Source: Cervus elaphus (lineage: Eukaryota; Chordata; Mammalia; Artiodactyla; Cervidae). From it: DNA of 64,000 bases. How positions within the stretch are numbered: the first letter of the stretch is position 1; each line of letters starts with the position of its first letter. A model generated the notes under the pieces. That model was given only the letters and a program-made list of their open reading frames with translations. It did no database searches and had not been told where the DNA came from. Below, one piece after another: positions 1 to 12,399 of this stretch. The stretch covers positions 26,305,797-26,369,796 of the forward strand of contig NC_057816.1 of NCBI RefSeq assembly GCF_910594005.1, given 5' to 3'. Made by a program: the position numbers and the translations under genes.

Positions 1-2780
1 GTTGGCAGTGAACTTAGAACATGATGGAAGGAAAGAGTCAGACTCAGTGTGGGCAGTTTGTTCTTTACTTCTAGTATTTTCCTCTCACGTGTCTTACATT
101 GCTGATCTTTGGGGTTGGTGGGCAAGATGGGATCTTACACAACCCATTGGTTTGGCACAAGGAAAGGGACTTCCGCCTACTGGGCTTATAGACCAGGTAA
201 CGTGCTAGGTGTGATCGGTGTAATAGTCCTTGGGGCAGCCATATGGTGTGGAGGCAGTTTTATTAGACCGATTTGGAAGTAGAAAGGCTCCAAGATGGTA
301 AGTAACTCAGTTCCAATCACATAACATAACCATGGAGCTAAAACTCTGAGCCAGGATCTAACCCCCCAACCTTTCCTGCCTACCTCTTGCTCTCTGCCTC
401 TGAAACTCATGTCCTTTCCAAGATAAAGTCATAACCACGCCATGAAGTCTTCCCAGGAGAGAGAAGCTACAAAAATGTCAGGAGCCCTAAAAATACTTGA
501 AATCAGAGTGAGAAGATTTCCAGGCAGTGCCATTGTTCTGAGGAACTGGCATGTGGCAGAAATTTCTCCTTTTCTTAGAATTGAGAAACAGAACCTTTTC
601 AGACCTAATTATACAAATTGTCACAAGAAAAGTGACTGCTATTTCAGTTGGTAGTCTTAACACTTTCTTCCTGTTACTGAGATACACTTTTCTTCCTGCT
701 TCAGCTGTTCGGCTGGGCCTACTTAGAAACTCCCAAAGTGTGGGTAGCAGATTACCTCAAGCTAGAAATATTAAAGGAACCACTCAGTTGGGTGGCCAGC
801 CTGATTATCTCCACTGCCTTAGGTTTTTCTTTCGCTTCCTTTGTATTAAGAATTGCCAACAAAGCTGAGAAGGAGGCCTGAACTAACATTCCTCCGATTA
901 CCCTGCTCCATCCTCAGTTCACCCTGAAGCTTGTTCCAGTCACTCAAAGACCGCAATCCCCTGACATCTGGGATCCAGTGTGTAAGGGTTCTTTTACCAC
1001 AAAAGGGATTTTATTTCCTTCTCTTTGTTTGGTAACTTCTAATTTTCAATCTATCCAATTAAAGTACTAGGCACACTGTCTCTGCTGGGCTGTGGGGATA
1101 CAAAGAAATAGGAGTTCTTGCCATCAGGAAGTCCTTGGCCTATTCATTCAGTCCTTTTGAATTCTGAAGCCACCAGCATCCCCCACAGTGACTGGCCCTG
1201 ATCCTTAGATATTAGAAGAATCGTGGACTCTCATGGGAGCCTGTGAGCAGGCTGTTTAAACACTGTTGATAGCAGCTAAGCAGAGAGAAAACTGAAAATA
1301 GTCACTCCCAGAATCTTGGTCTTGAAAGGACAGTGAAGGAATGGACTCGAAAGTATTTTCCATTCAAATGGTATCTGCATCCAGGCTTCAGCAGGAACTT
1401 TCTGCAGTACACAGGTCTCCCTGCTCCAATCCCGCCACCTCTTGGCTCACTGCTGGGACAATTTCTCTCTTACCCAGTCCCATTGAAATGGAACTCAGAA
1501 CTCACACCTCATTTGTTCAAGCTTGTGCAGTAGACATAGTGCCCGCACATACATACACACACCTGCAGCCCGGTTGTCACTCTGACAGAGTTAGCTCAGT
1601 GATTGTAGTCTAAACAGTAAACATATTTAGATTTTACCTCGAAAGCTTGGTATTGATTTACTGCAGAGCACATTCAGCTTTTCCATACAACTGATTTTGA
1701 AGAACTCGCAGACCCAGGAAAATAAACTTACTCTAAATCACTGAACAAGTCAGTAATTCAAAGTTTGTCAAATATTTCAGAATAACTTCACGATATGAGC
1801 ATCTCTTTATATGTCTAGGTTTTTCATAATGAAGTACGGTGATATGGCATCTTTTTTCCAGAGAGCTCCTAAAGTATTTACAAGCATGTTGTTAAACTGA
1901 ACATTCCTTAATGTAGTGAAGCCGTGTATAATGTACTACAATGACTTTTCGACAAACATTTGCACCAGAGTAAGGGGAGATGACTATCAAAGACCACTAC
2001 TTCCAAAAGAGCTAGGCCAAGATTCTATCTCCTGCTTCCTGCACTAATGTATTATTTACTTCACAAACAGGAACACATGCACACAACTCATCAAAATTAA
2101 AACTGAGAATGTAGTATGTGCCTCATGTCCAGCTAACCTAGCAGCATCCGATCTTCTGTCCTGAAAGAAGTGATAAGGAAAGAAGACAGGATATAACCCA
2201 TGTGTAATTTAATTACCAGTAAAAGGAATGGTACAAGGAATGTTGTAAGGCGGTACCTGATGGATTGCTGGTTTCCTAGTAGAGACCATCATGTCGGGAG
2301 ACCACAGGAGGAAGAGCTCCTGGTGACATAGCGTAGCTTCTTAGTGTCTTACATCCCAGGTAAAAATGCATGACACTCTCTGCACTGTTACAGTTTTGCC
2401 ACCGTGATTTGATTCTGTATGTTACATGAGAATCCGATTTGGAATGAGGCTCATCTTGTGAGCATGACAAAGCTAGTCATAGTGCCAGTGATAAAAGACT
2501 GTGTATCAGTGAGTGGATCAAGTTGGCAGTGAGAGACAGCCTGCAGAGAAAGAAATATGACAGAGGGGATGACAGGGAGAGAAGAGCTGTTCTTATGTGA
2601 CCAGGCACATGTTCTCTGGGTTAACCTAAACCTGTAATGAATGCTGGACCTTTGTCTTGGTTTTGCCGCCTATAAAATGTGACTCAATGTGCAGTGATGG
2701 AGTGTGAAATCAGGAAATCTGTGTCTTAGATTCTTTGAAGAGTCCTCCTGTCCTCTCATCTCCAATCCTTCCTCTCTGTC
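1..2780. other. intronic single-copy DNA, no gene recognised
   Basis: No exon, RNA gene or young transposon is visible here. Open frames are short and unsupported by codon pattern or splice sites. About 230-380 weakly resembles an antisense MIR, and about 1040-1150 weakly resembles an L2 3' end (phrases like 'ggggatacaaagaaataggag' before a Pro/Leu-rich stretch). Neither is strong enough for its own entry. By context it is probably NELL1 intron. Confidence 0.6.
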
Positions 2781-2885
2781 AGAATCTGTGCTTATATCTG
2801 TAAAATGGGAATAATAGTAACTCTTCTACCATATACTGGTTATAGGAATGTAGCAAGAAAGTGTGTGCAAAATCCTTAGAAAATT
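2780..2885 (+). repeat. MIR fragment
   Basis: The stretch around 'tctgtaaaatgggaataatagtaa' shortened by mutation follows the MIR core, which normally reads (C)TGTAAAATGGGGATAATAAT and then ...GTGAGGATTA. The fragment is diverged, as expected for an old mammalian SINE. The plus orientation is set by the 'tgtaaaatggga' core. Confidence 0.6.
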
Positions 2886-3594
2886 TCAAGCTACTCTAAG
2901 AACACACAGCATCATGAAGTGCTATAAACATGTGCCATCATATAGCAAAGATGTTTCAGTGTCATACTGGAAATGAAAGCAATTTAATTCTTCACTTATA
3001 CAAAAAGTGAAGATTTTTTGTGTGAAGATCCATGTCTCATGGATGAGGACTCGGTGCATAATGTGAATCCATGGTGCAGGGTAGGGTTTGAAGTCCATCA
3101 GGTCCCTGAAATTATTCTAACTGCCAAATCCTAGGCATGGTTCTCCAACAGTTTGTCTTTTAGTTCCATAGTTGTTGGTACAACACAATGATAAGTGAGT
3201 TTTATGCCAACAGAGTCCCTGCAAAAGTAAGTAACTGCAGAGTCTCTTTAAAAATATATAACTGAGGCTGAATGGGAAAGAGAACATCCCCTCCAATGTG
3301 ATTCAATGTTTCCTTGATCCTGGCAGGGCTTTGGGAATGTGGCATGGCTCCTTTCCTTTTTACTTCTGTGAGAGAGGAGATTCGAAGATTTACTTCCCCC
3401 ATTCTCAAACCATGAGCCAAAATGATCACAGCTTTTAGGAGGATATGTGCAGGTGCAGTTTTACTGAATGAGGAAACCACTGTCTTAGAATTTCCTGGCT
3501 TTCCTAAACATAATAGATATTATTTGCATCTCTACTTTGAAAATCTGGCTTGTTGTCACAAACACATTCTGGACTAAAAACTAGAGCTACCAGA

Positions 3595-3720
3595 AAGTGT
3601 TAAATTTGTATGACCCTGGGAAATTCATTTACTGTCCCTGGGCCTTAGCTCCCTAGAAATAAAATGAGAGGCTAGGACTAGATTTCTGAATCTCCTTCCA
3701 CCTCTATTATTCCAGGCATA
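3595..3720 (+). repeat. MIR fragment
   Basis: The order 'gaccctgggaaattcattta' then 'ctgggccttagctccc' then 'ataaaatgagaggctagga' matches the MIR middle section (tgacctTGGGCAAgt...CTCAGTTTCC...TAAAATGGGG). About 125 bp survive in plus orientation. Confidence 0.65.
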
Positions 3721-4358
3721 TCTCACCACAATGCTTAGTTAGGGTATGCATTTTTTTGGGTTTGTTTTTTGCCTTCAGGACCCTGGAGAGCAACCGAACT
3801 TGCTATCTTCACGGGGCTGCTTCTGTGGTAAACCAGCAGGCAGTTTGCAGTCATCTAAATTGATTGCGTGTTGACAGTGCAGCATGCTGCTGGTGAAGAA
3901 AGGCTACTTACCCTAGATACCCAATCTTTTTTTTTTTCCCCCCTCACTTGCCTTCCTTCTTGCTAGAGTAGATGCTGAATATGCAATTTTGGATATCTAA
4001 GGAATGTTGACATCTTACTCCCTCCACCTTATGCTCTTTCTTTCTTTCAGACATCTTCTGATCCAGACAGGTGACAGTGGACAGCCTTTTTGGGGGTATA
4101 TAGGCTATCCTGGCTGTGGAGGCCTGGTAGCTTGGTAACCTATAAGATAAAGCAGTGTACTGTAGCCAGCAGATGATGGATAGTTGTACTATTAAAAAAA
4201 ACAAAACAAAACACACACATCCTCTGAATACTGAAGGGAAAAAAAGGCCTTTGTTGCTACCAAACCGTAGGGACTTAAATAATGGGAGATAATGAATCTA
4301 AAGGTCTAGGTGGCCAATGCAGTACATTCCAAACTGTAGATTATTCAACAAAGTAGAA

Positions 4359-4573
4359 GGTCTTCCCTGATGGCTCAGTTGGTTAAGAGTCTGCCTGGAA
4401 TGCGGGAGACCTGGGTTCAATCCCTGGGTTGGGAAGGTCCCCTGGAGAAGGAAATGGAAATCCACTCTAGTATTCTTGCCTGGAGAATTCCATGGACAGA
4501 GGAGCCTGTTGGGCTACAGTCCATGGGGTCACGAAGAGTCAGACATGGCTGAGTGACTAACACTTTCACTTTT
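4359..4573 (+). mobile_element. Bov-tA SINE with target-site duplication
   Basis: This is a tRNA-headed ruminant SINE. The head has an A-box-like 'tggctcagttgg' near 4371 and a B-box-like 'ggttcaatccc' at 4414-4424. The tail is the usual BovB-derived segment (tgcctggagaattccatgg, cctgttgggctacagtcc, gagtcagacatggctgagtg). It is flanked by aacaaagtagaa (4347-4358) and aacacagtagaa (4574-4585), an 11/12 TSD, so the boundaries are well set. It depended on L1/BovB machinery to move and encodes no protein. Confidence 0.95.
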
Positions 4574-4585
4574 AACACAGTAGAA

Positions 4586-6495
4586 AGTGGCTGCTTAATT
4601 GTTAAGGCGCTCAGACATGAACATGTTGGATGTCTCATTCTGGCTGAGACCCACATGCTTGTATTCATGCTTTGTACCCTGCAGCTTATTAATTCCAACC
4701 TCATTAGGTGGATTCCAAGCTCAACTCTGCCTGATTTTCTAATGACATCAGTAGCAAACCCATTTCTAATTTTGTCTTTTCAAAAATCTTTTATCTTTTT
4801 TTTCTTGTTGCCTGGTGGGTTTAAATATGCTTTTGGTCAACAGTGGCCTCAATGGCAGAGAGGTAGAAGGTGAAAGGATTAACTGAAGTGGATGATGAGA
4901 GAGTGGCCTGCATTTTCCCATCTATCTGCATTCCTGGGCTTTCAGAATTACAAATGGAAAGGACTAAAAAGAAATACAATAGAATCTTCCCTTTATCTGG
5001 TGGTTTGTTGGCTACCTGAGGCCATAAGTAGATTAACAAGAAGGTACATTATTGCATACACGGGACCTAAGATGTATTAAAATAGAAGGGAAAATAAAAC
5101 TTCATTTCCAACTTACAGTGATTTCATCTATATGCCTTCAGACACATCTTGAGTTGTGGTTTAATGCATGGATATGGGTTTATATAGGATGAATGGAAGG
5201 GGGGAAATAGGCTGCAGGAGAAATAATGTTTTTTTTTTTTTTTTTTGTAGAAGAAAATATCAAAGCTTGCATTTTTATTGTTACAGCTCTACTCTGTCCT
5301 TGATGATGGATACGTATGGTTATTCCTTAAAAAGGAAAGCAGCAAGAGAAAACAAAAACTCAAACCAGAGCGATATGTATGATGGAACCCAATTTCTTAA
5401 AAAATGTACATTTATACATTAGTTGTCTCTGTTCCTTTTCTGCTTCACTTGTTGGAAAGGAACACTGGGGAATAAAAAATGCATGAGCCATGAGGACTTT
5501 TTAATTGAAAAAGAAAAAGAATTCCAAATACTACATTAGTTTTCTAGTTAGAGCAGGGGTACTGATGTTGTCATTGAAAAGAACTGATTTTCTATACTAC
5601 TGGAAAGAAATTAATCTATCTCTCTGGGAACTTTAAATTAATGTTATAAATAATAGCAGCCAGAGTGGCTGGATGCAAGGCAACAGATTTATAGCTGAAC
5701 CTGTTTGGTTGCTTTTCTTGTAGGGGTATGGTGGAAATGGGGCATGGGGATGAGGAGGCTTGGAAGGAAAAGGTTTTTGTGAATATTTTCCCTGCTCTAA
5801 CCCCTTTAATTCAGTTAACTCTTAGCCCTCAGCTCATCCCTCTTCTTGTGAGTGTGTCTCCAGTAAGAGCTACAGAGCCCCTGAGCCAGCCGGTTAATGT
5901 GTCTGGGCATTCACCTGAGGGTTTTCCAGGGCAGTTAGAGTGGAAATAATTTCCCTTCTCTGTAAAGAGTCTGTATGATGCCCTCTCTAACTCTTTCTCA
6001 GGAAGGTCCTGCTGCATCTTTAGTCACTAGAGTCTGTCTGAGGGTATCACTTTCCTGACATCAAATTTTACATATAGGAACTTACAGGCTTGGAGTTGGA
6101 GCTCTCAGTGGGCTTCTTTGGGATACTCAGAATACCTATATTACCCAGAAGGGAATTGCATCTCCAGGAGAGGTAAACAGCTGTCATCCATCCTGGTGTG
6201 TCCCCAGCAGAGCTCATTCAGTCACTCAGTGTTCTCTGGGTTGGTGCTGTCTTTGACGCGCAAGCAGAGAGGGAGTTGAGGAAATAGAGGGAGCTGAAAT
6301 CATAGATTTCAGTTTCTTGAATTCTTTGACATTTTGGCCTTAGAGACCCAGCACCATGCTGGGAAAAACTCAGACTTTTTGCTCAGTCATTGCTGAGTTG
6401 AAGGTTAATGTTTTGGACTCTTTTAAAAAAAAATTTTTTTTTCCTTTTTTTTTTTTTTAAAGGTGATCTATATATTCCCTTGATCTTTTTTTGTA
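4586..6495. other. intronic single-copy DNA with a T18 tract
   Basis: No gene is recognised. A run of 18 T lies at about 5229-5246; I could not pair it with a TSD or a retrocopy body. Short low-complexity T-rich and A-rich runs occur at about 6420-6470. Frames in this stretch are short and unlike known proteins. Confidence 0.55.
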
Positions 6496-6499
6496 AAAG

Positions 6500-6620
6500 C
6501 ACTCTGAGGTGGATGTTCTTGCATCTTATAGATGGAGATTTTTGAGATACTGAGGATAGAAATGACTTGTCCAGGAGCTCATAGTCAGTGACAGATGGAA
6601 GCCAGAGTCCAGAGGTCTTT
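6500..6620 (-). repeat. MIR fragment (antisense)
   Basis: The plus strand reads 'tcttatagatggagatttttgagatactgagg...gaaatgacttgtccaggagctcatagtcag'. This is the antisense MIR pattern (attttacagatgaggaaactgagg...taagtgacttgcccaaggtcacacag) with moderate divergence. Confidence 0.6.
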
Positions 6621-6624
6621 CCTT

Positions 6625-7485
6625 ATCTCTTTTTCAGGGAGATTATTCTTTACCAATCCCCTCCACCTTCTTCCCTCTTCTCTTCCTCCATCTTTTTAAT
6701 ACCCCTGTGTGACAAGATATCACTTCTAACTTTTCATGGAATAAGTATAAGTTATCCTACTTATAAACTGAAACCAACAAAGGCCAAATTCCATGTATTA
6801 CTTTCTCAGACTGAGGAGGCTGGTTACTTCCAAGGACCTTGTTGCGCCAAAATTGACCTTGTTATAAATTCCAACCACTGTTGGTCTTTGGACTCGACAG
6901 ATAATTTCACATCACCTTTTTAGATTTAAAGACTCTCCTTCCTTCCTGGAATCTAGTATTGATAGACAGGTTCATGACTTCAATCCCACAGAGATAATAC
7001 GGGGTCAGGGCTTCAAATGACCCATCACCCCTATATGATTTGTATGCTTTGCATGTGTCTCCATATTGATGTGCAATGGCCAAGGACCTAATCTTAAATC
7101 ATGACTGACCGCAAATGAGCCATTCGGGCATTTCTTCAAATGTGAAATAGATGCATTACGCTAGTCTCCAGTATTACATGGGTGGCTTTACACTGTTCTG
7201 ATATAAATTTTGATATTCACTATTTCAAGGTGATAAACTCTCTGTGTTCTTTAAGGTGACTTTGCAATCACAAGGTCTCATTAGAAACTACTGGTGGTGA
7301 AATAAAGGGTTGGGCAGTGGCAGACCCCCACTTAGGAAGGCATTTGTTGTTATTGCTTCTTTTATCGGTATCTAATTAGATATGTATTAGAGCCTGCAGG
7401 AGCTAATAAGAGCAAGGCCTAGGAAGTAGGTGAGCACACTGAATTGTGAGTCTTTTTCATAGTCAGCAATCTTTCATGGACATTA
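6625..7485. other. intronic single-copy DNA
   Basis: I see no exon, RNA gene or confidently assignable repeat in this stretch. Confidence 0.5.
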
Positions 7486-7489
7486 GGGT

Positions 7490-7985
7490 GATACATAAAG
7501 ACTTCACACTGCAAACCAGATCACACATTCCCTTCCCACTCCAGCACCCACGTAAGCTCATTTAATGGCCTCCTATAAACTTAAGGCTAAAGGTCACTAT
7601 CCCTAATATAGCTTAAATCCTTAATATAGCTTAAATTTTTTTTTTGCATAGTCTGGCCCCTGTTTCCTTCTTCAGTTTCTTCTTACACTACATTCTTTTA
7701 GTTCTTTACCATATTCTTTGAAGCCTCAGGATTTCTGTACATGCCATTTCTTGAAAATCAAGTTCACGTCTACTTACCCTTAATTTTCAGGACAAGAGAA
7801 AGAAGTTTCTTGTGTTTTACTATTTCTTCATAAACTGTTTCCCTACAGAGTGATTTTTGATCATTTGATTGATGTCTGTCTTTCTCACAGGCTGCAGGCC
7901 CCCCTCGAGAGCTCGACCTTGCATCCCCAGTGTATATCGTAGAGCTGTCACATAATAGGTGTTATAAATTTCAATGTGATTTGTA
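7490..7985 (+). repeat. L2 LINE 3' fragment
   Basis: The stretch carries the typical L2 3' layout: a C/T-rich section with 'cctcctataaacttaaggct' and 'gtctggcccctgtttcc', then 'ttctcacaggctgcaggc', then 'gaccttgcatccccagtg' and 'gctgtcacataataggtgtt'. The last parallels L2 '...GTATCCCCAGCACCTAGAACAGTGCCTGGCACATAGTAGGTG'. A short local duplication of 'aatatagcttaaat' sits at about 7606-7638. Confidence 0.6.
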
Positions 7986-8689
7986 AATATCAGGCCTGGG
8001 GAAAGATGAAGATAAAGTTACCCTGGCATTTCTGCTTTGAACTTCTGTGGATTCTTTTCTCAAGGAAGGCAGTTAATCTGTAGAAGACTTTTGGTGATTT
8101 CCTGGTCTGATTCACAGCACAGGATGAGATGTGCCCCACTTGCAAGTTGAATTTACATGTCTCCTATGTCTGCAGGAGCTCTGGCAGGCACAGAAGAGTA
8201 GAGGTAACTTACACATGGGGCACAAACATAAACTGATCACTGATAGGATTAAGGGGAATGTTCCCTCTCTGTTGGAGAGAAAACACAGTTGGGTACACTT
8301 GTCTGGTCTGTGGACATATCAGCATCATCCAATTCTGTGGGTCTGTTTCTTCAAACCATAGCCAAAGCTCACAATAGGATCTCCTGTCAAGCCCATTCAG
8401 TAAGCCCTTTGGGCAGGATTCCATGAGAGTCCCCGGCTGTTTTGGTTTAGCCTTATTGTGAAATTCAATGGATACAGTTTTTCTTTAATTTTCTTAAATG
8501 ATTCCTGATTCACATATTACACAAAATTAAAAACAAAAAATATAACAAGAAGAAATGTGAGAACACAATTCCAAGCAATAATTGTGAAGTTTGGGGTGAA
8601 AATTCTTGCAGTATAGGTTAGTTTTATATAATGGAATAATAAATTTATTAAAAGCCTTCCCCATATATGTGACATAATATGTAATAAAA

Positions 8690-8935
8690 TACTGGACAAC
8701 TTATAAAAAATGAAATATACAAACTGTTCCAAACCATGTGATACCAATCACCCCGTCCCTAACTCCTTTGTACAGAAGTCATCATTATTATCAGTTTTAT
8801 TTCTCTTCTCTAGAATTTTTATTTGCATATGCAAACATATTGTTTTCCATAGTAAGACAGCACTGTATGTATTTGTCTTTAATTTGCTTTTTCATTCAAC
8901 AGAGTAAAACCTGATGCACCATTGGTGTGTAGCAG
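8690..8935 (-). repeat. ancient L1M-like 3' UTR (antisense)
   Basis: The succession 'tgtgataccaatcacccc', 'catcattattatcagtttta', 'tttgcatatgcaaacatatt', 'aatttgctttttcattcaac' is characteristic of old mammalian LINE1 3' UTR DNA read on the reverse strand. The exact subfamily is not assignable by eye. Confidence 0.4.
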
Positions 8936-9324
8936 AAACATACTTAAGAAGAATGAGGGCTGTGGATTAGTCTGGGCAGCTCTGTCCCTTGGCAGTGTGA
9001 GGAACGGTATTTACCTGCATGCTCTAGCCTCATGCTTTGGGCTGTTATCCATGCCTCTGGCCTGTCATGTACAGCAGTGACATAGCAACAGGGCAGGAAG
9101 CCAGGCACCCCTGCCCTTGGATCAGCGTGGCCTGTCTCAGCTGGGTCGCTAGGTGAGACCGTGACAATTAGCCTATGCTGAGATGGGAGTTACAGGATCA
9201 AAGTGGGTGTGTGATGAGGGTCAGATGTTCTGAGCGCAGGCATGATGCTGAATCTTGTTTTGTGTGGCTGAAGTGGAACTGGTGCTGGCCAGGCTCAGGC
9301 ATCAGGTGAACATAATGAGAGAAT

Positions 9325-9480
9325 GTCATTTCATGGTTAAGAGCACAAGCTTTTGGAGTTGGCTAGCTCTGGGTTTCAACTCTGGCTTTGTCACTCCTGT
9401 GGGACCCTTGGCAAGTAACAATCATGAGATAAGGTTGATATAATGCCTCTCTTACTGGAATTAAGTGTGCTGGTGCACAT
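9325..9480 (+). repeat. MIR (nearly complete core)
   Basis: The order 'atggttaagagcacaagctt', 'gagttggctagctctgggtt', 'caactctggctttgtcactc', 'gggacccttggcaagtaac' matches MIR closely (GTGGTTAAGAGCACGGGCTC...GGTTCGAATCCCGGCTCTGCCACTT...GACCTTGGGCAAGT). Plus orientation. Confidence 0.75.
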
Positions 9481-9514
9481 GAATCAGATGAGACATTCCT
9501 GGTTGCAAATAACA

Positions 9515-9734
9515 GGACTTCCTAGATGGCACTAGTGGTAAAGAATGAGCCTGCCAATGCAGGAGACATAAGAAACATGGGTTCAATCCCTGAGTTGGGA
9601 AGATCCCCTGGAAGAGGGCATGGGAACCCACTGTAGTATTCTTGTCTGGAGAATCCCATGAACAGAGGAGCCTGGTGGGCTACTGTCCTTGGCTCACAAA
9701 GCGTCAGACATGACTGAAGTGACTTAGCATGCAT
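9515..9734 (+). mobile_element. Bov-tA SINE
   Basis: tRNA-derived head (acttcctagatggcactag, then the B box ggttcaatccc) followed by the BovB-derived tail (agtattcttgtctggagaat, gcctggtgggctactgtcc, gcgtcagacatgactgaag). It is more diverged than the copy at 4359. No convincing TSD could be read. Confidence 0.9.
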
Positions 9735-11086
9735 ATAAGGATATATAATGTTTATTTAAACAAAAAGTTTAGATGAGGGAGTAACTGAGGTGAGTTGGTG
9801 CTCAAACATGCCATCAGGGACCAATGCAGTCCTTTTTTATCCATTTACTCCATCATCCTTGCCAGGGAGAAGCATCTTGAGATGGTGACAAAGGGGAAAG
9901 AGTCACCATGATTGTCTTAGACCAACCGTCCTTCCTTCCATGGTGCTGTCCCATTGCTCTGTCAGTAAAACTGAGATACTTTGGATAGAGATGGTGAAAT
10001 GGCTCTTTTATAGTCTGTCAGCAGTGTTGCCACCGTGTATCCGTAGTTTAGCACCAGGGCTGTTAATTGTTTAGTAAGTGGTGCCCTGAGGCTGCTGATG
10101 CTCAATTCCATAATGATAGTGGTCTTCCACATCTGAGCAGAACCGACGTGAACAAGGGGACAGATACAAGGAGACAATAGGAGTAGCTGGTTAACCGGGA
10201 ATCATTTATATATGTGGATGATCCTGCCGTCAGGGAGTCTTCAAGGTGATGCTCTAACAGGGGATAGGATGTGAGTGCATCTGAGAGGCTGGCCTGGCTT
10301 CTGTCTCCAGAGCCCATGAACGCTGTAGCCGGGGTAGCTCTAGTTACATCTTTTCCTTTGGGAAACCTGGCCTCTGTCTGTTGCTGCTGCCCTCTCGGGT
10401 CCTTTAAACACAGCTGCCCTTTCCACAAGAAGTTCCATGCAGGCCCATCTGACCCGGTGCCTTACGGCAGCTTTTCCCCAGGCCTGCCTTCCCTCTTACT
10501 CTTACCTCCTCATATTCTCATTTCTCATCTTCTTGGCCTACCTATCCCTGGCTTTTGATGCCTGCTGCTTTACCTGATCAGTTTGGCAACTTATTTGGAT
10601 GTCTTCTCTGTTGACTGACCTCAGAGTGTCACGGTTCCCCTGACCGCCAATTGCCAGTGTCGTCCCTGGCAGGACAGCCCTTTCTGCACTCCATACTTGG
10701 GTTTTCTGATTGTCTTGATGTTGACTCCTTCCCATAGCTTGATCTTCTCTTTTCTGCTATATTTAACTACAAGTAGGATCCTGGCCTCCTTGGGTTGGGA
10801 GGGAGGAGGGGGTTATTGATTATTCTCTGGAGTTAGAGTGGTGCAGCAATGGACTAGCCATCTACAGGTGGGTACAAGACTTCACTTGGAGGCAACCTGG
10901 ATTCCCTTCAGTGGAGAAGAACATTGTGACAACCTTGAGCATATCGCAAAGCTGTTCAACATACACATTATGTGACCAAGTCTTGCTCTAAATCTCATCC
11001 TTGCAAAGTATCGCGTGAAAAAAGGTGACCAGATATTTGCAGCATAGGCCATGCTGGGGGCTGACCCAGATGTTGCCTCCATCAAA
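9735..11086. other. intronic single-copy DNA
   Basis: No recognised gene. At about 10900-11095 one plus-strand frame reads smoothly for long runs (for example LALNLILAKYRVKKGDQIFAA) but is broken by two stops within 200 bp. It could be a decayed retrocopy or chance. The L1 at 11096 was inserted at the right edge of this tract. Confidence 0.45.
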
Positions 11087-11095
11087 AGTGACTGT
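11087..11095. repeat. left TSD of 5'-inverted L1
   Basis: The 9-bp sequence agtgactgt is repeated at 12718-12726 immediately after the A-rich tail, fixing both ends of the insertion. Confidence 0.85.
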
Positions 11096-11374
11096 AGATA
11101 GCAGCCATCCTGACTGGCGTGTAATGGTACCTCATTGTGGTTTTGATTTGCATTTCTCTGATAATGAGTGATGTTGAGCATCTTTTCATGTGTTTGTTAG
11201 CCATCTGTATGTCTTCTTTGGAGAAATGTCTGTTTAGTTCTTTGGCCCATTTTTTGATTGGGTCATTTATTTTTCTGGAATTGAGCTTCAAGAGTTGCTT
11301 GTATATTTTTGAGATTAATCCTTTGTCTGTTTCTTCATTTGCTATTATTTTCTCCCAATCTGAGGGTTGTCTTT

Positions 11375-11878
11375 TCACCTTATAGTTTCCTTTGTTGTGC
11401 AAAAGCTTTTAAGTTTCATTAGGTCCCATTTGTTTAGTTTTGCTTTTATTTCCAATATTCTGGGAGGTGGGTCATAGAGGATCTTGCTGTGGTTTATGTC
11501 GGAGAGTGTTTTGCCTATGTTCTCCTCTAGGAGTTTTATAGTTTCTGGTCTTACATTTAGATCTTTAATCCATTTTGAGTTTATTTTTGTGTATGGTGTT
11601 AGAAAGTGTTCTAGTTTCATTCTTTTACAAGTGGTTGACCAGCTTTCCCAGCACCACTTGTTAAAGAGGTTGTCTTTTTTCCATTGTATATCCTTGCCTC
11701 CTTTGTCAAAGATAAGGTGTCCATAAGTTCGTGGATTTATCTCTGGGCTTTCTATTCTGTTCCATTGATCTATATTTCTGTCTTTGTGCCAGTACCATAC
11801 TGTCTTGATGACTGTGGCTTTGTAGTATAGTCTGAAGTCAGGCAGGTTGATTCCTCCAGTTCCATTCTTCTTTCTCAA
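11375..11878 (-). pseudogene. L1 ORF2 fragment, inverted part
   Basis: The minus-strand frame of 167 codons encodes the ORF2p region following the reverse-transcriptase domain (MRKKNGTGGINLPDFRLYY, then WYWHKDRNIDQWNRIE, FDKGGKDIQWKKDNLFNKWC, KINSKWIKDLNVRPETIKLL). It continues out of frame toward 11096 (KRQPSDWEKIIANEETDKGL, RHFSKEDIQMANKHMKRCST). It is a dead fragment with no EN or RT catalytic motif and no start of its own. The long frame reflects a fairly young copy. Confidence 0.9.
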
Positions 11879-12045
11879 GATTACTTTGGCTATTCGAGGT
11901 TTTTTGTATTTCCATACAAATTGTGAAATTATTTGTTCTAGTTCTGTAAAAAATACCCAATAAATGCTGGAGAGGGTGTGGAGAAAAGGGAACCCTCTTA
12001 CACTGTTGGTGGGAATGCAAACTAGTACAGCCGCTATGGAGAACA

Positions 12046-12399
12046 GTGTGGAGATTTCTTAAAAAACTGGAAATAGAACTGCCATATGACCCAGCAATCC
12101 CACTTCTGGGCATACACACTGAGGAAACCAGATCTGAAAGAGACACATGCACCCCAATGTTCATCGCAGCACTGTTTATAATAGCCAGGACATGGAAGCA
12201 ACCTAGATGCCCATCAGCAGATGAATGGATAAGGAAGCTGTGGGACATATACACCATGGAATATTACTCAGCCGTTAAAAAGAATTCATTTGAACCAGTT
12301 CTAATGAGATGGACGAAACTGGAGCCCCTTATACAGAGTGAAGTAAGCCAGAAAGATAAAGAACATTACAGCATACTAACACATATATATGGAATTTAG
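12046..12399 (+). pseudogene. L1 ORF2 C-terminal end
   Basis: The frame gives the ORF2p C terminus (MWRFLKKLEIELPYDPAIPL, then MEYYSAVKKNSFEPVLMRWT, ending ILTHIYGI and a TAG stop). The stop position sets the start of the 3' UTR at 12400. The upstream part of the protein lies in the inverted block, so no complete ORF2 exists here. Confidence 0.92.

Noticed and set aside
4359..4573. A tRNA gene from the A-box/B-box-like words
   Set aside because: These are the tRNA-derived head of Bov-tA SINEs, with no clover-leaf, a BovB tail and TSDs.
5229..5246. T18 run as the tail of an antisense retrocopy
   Set aside because: No TSD or coding remnant could be matched to it.
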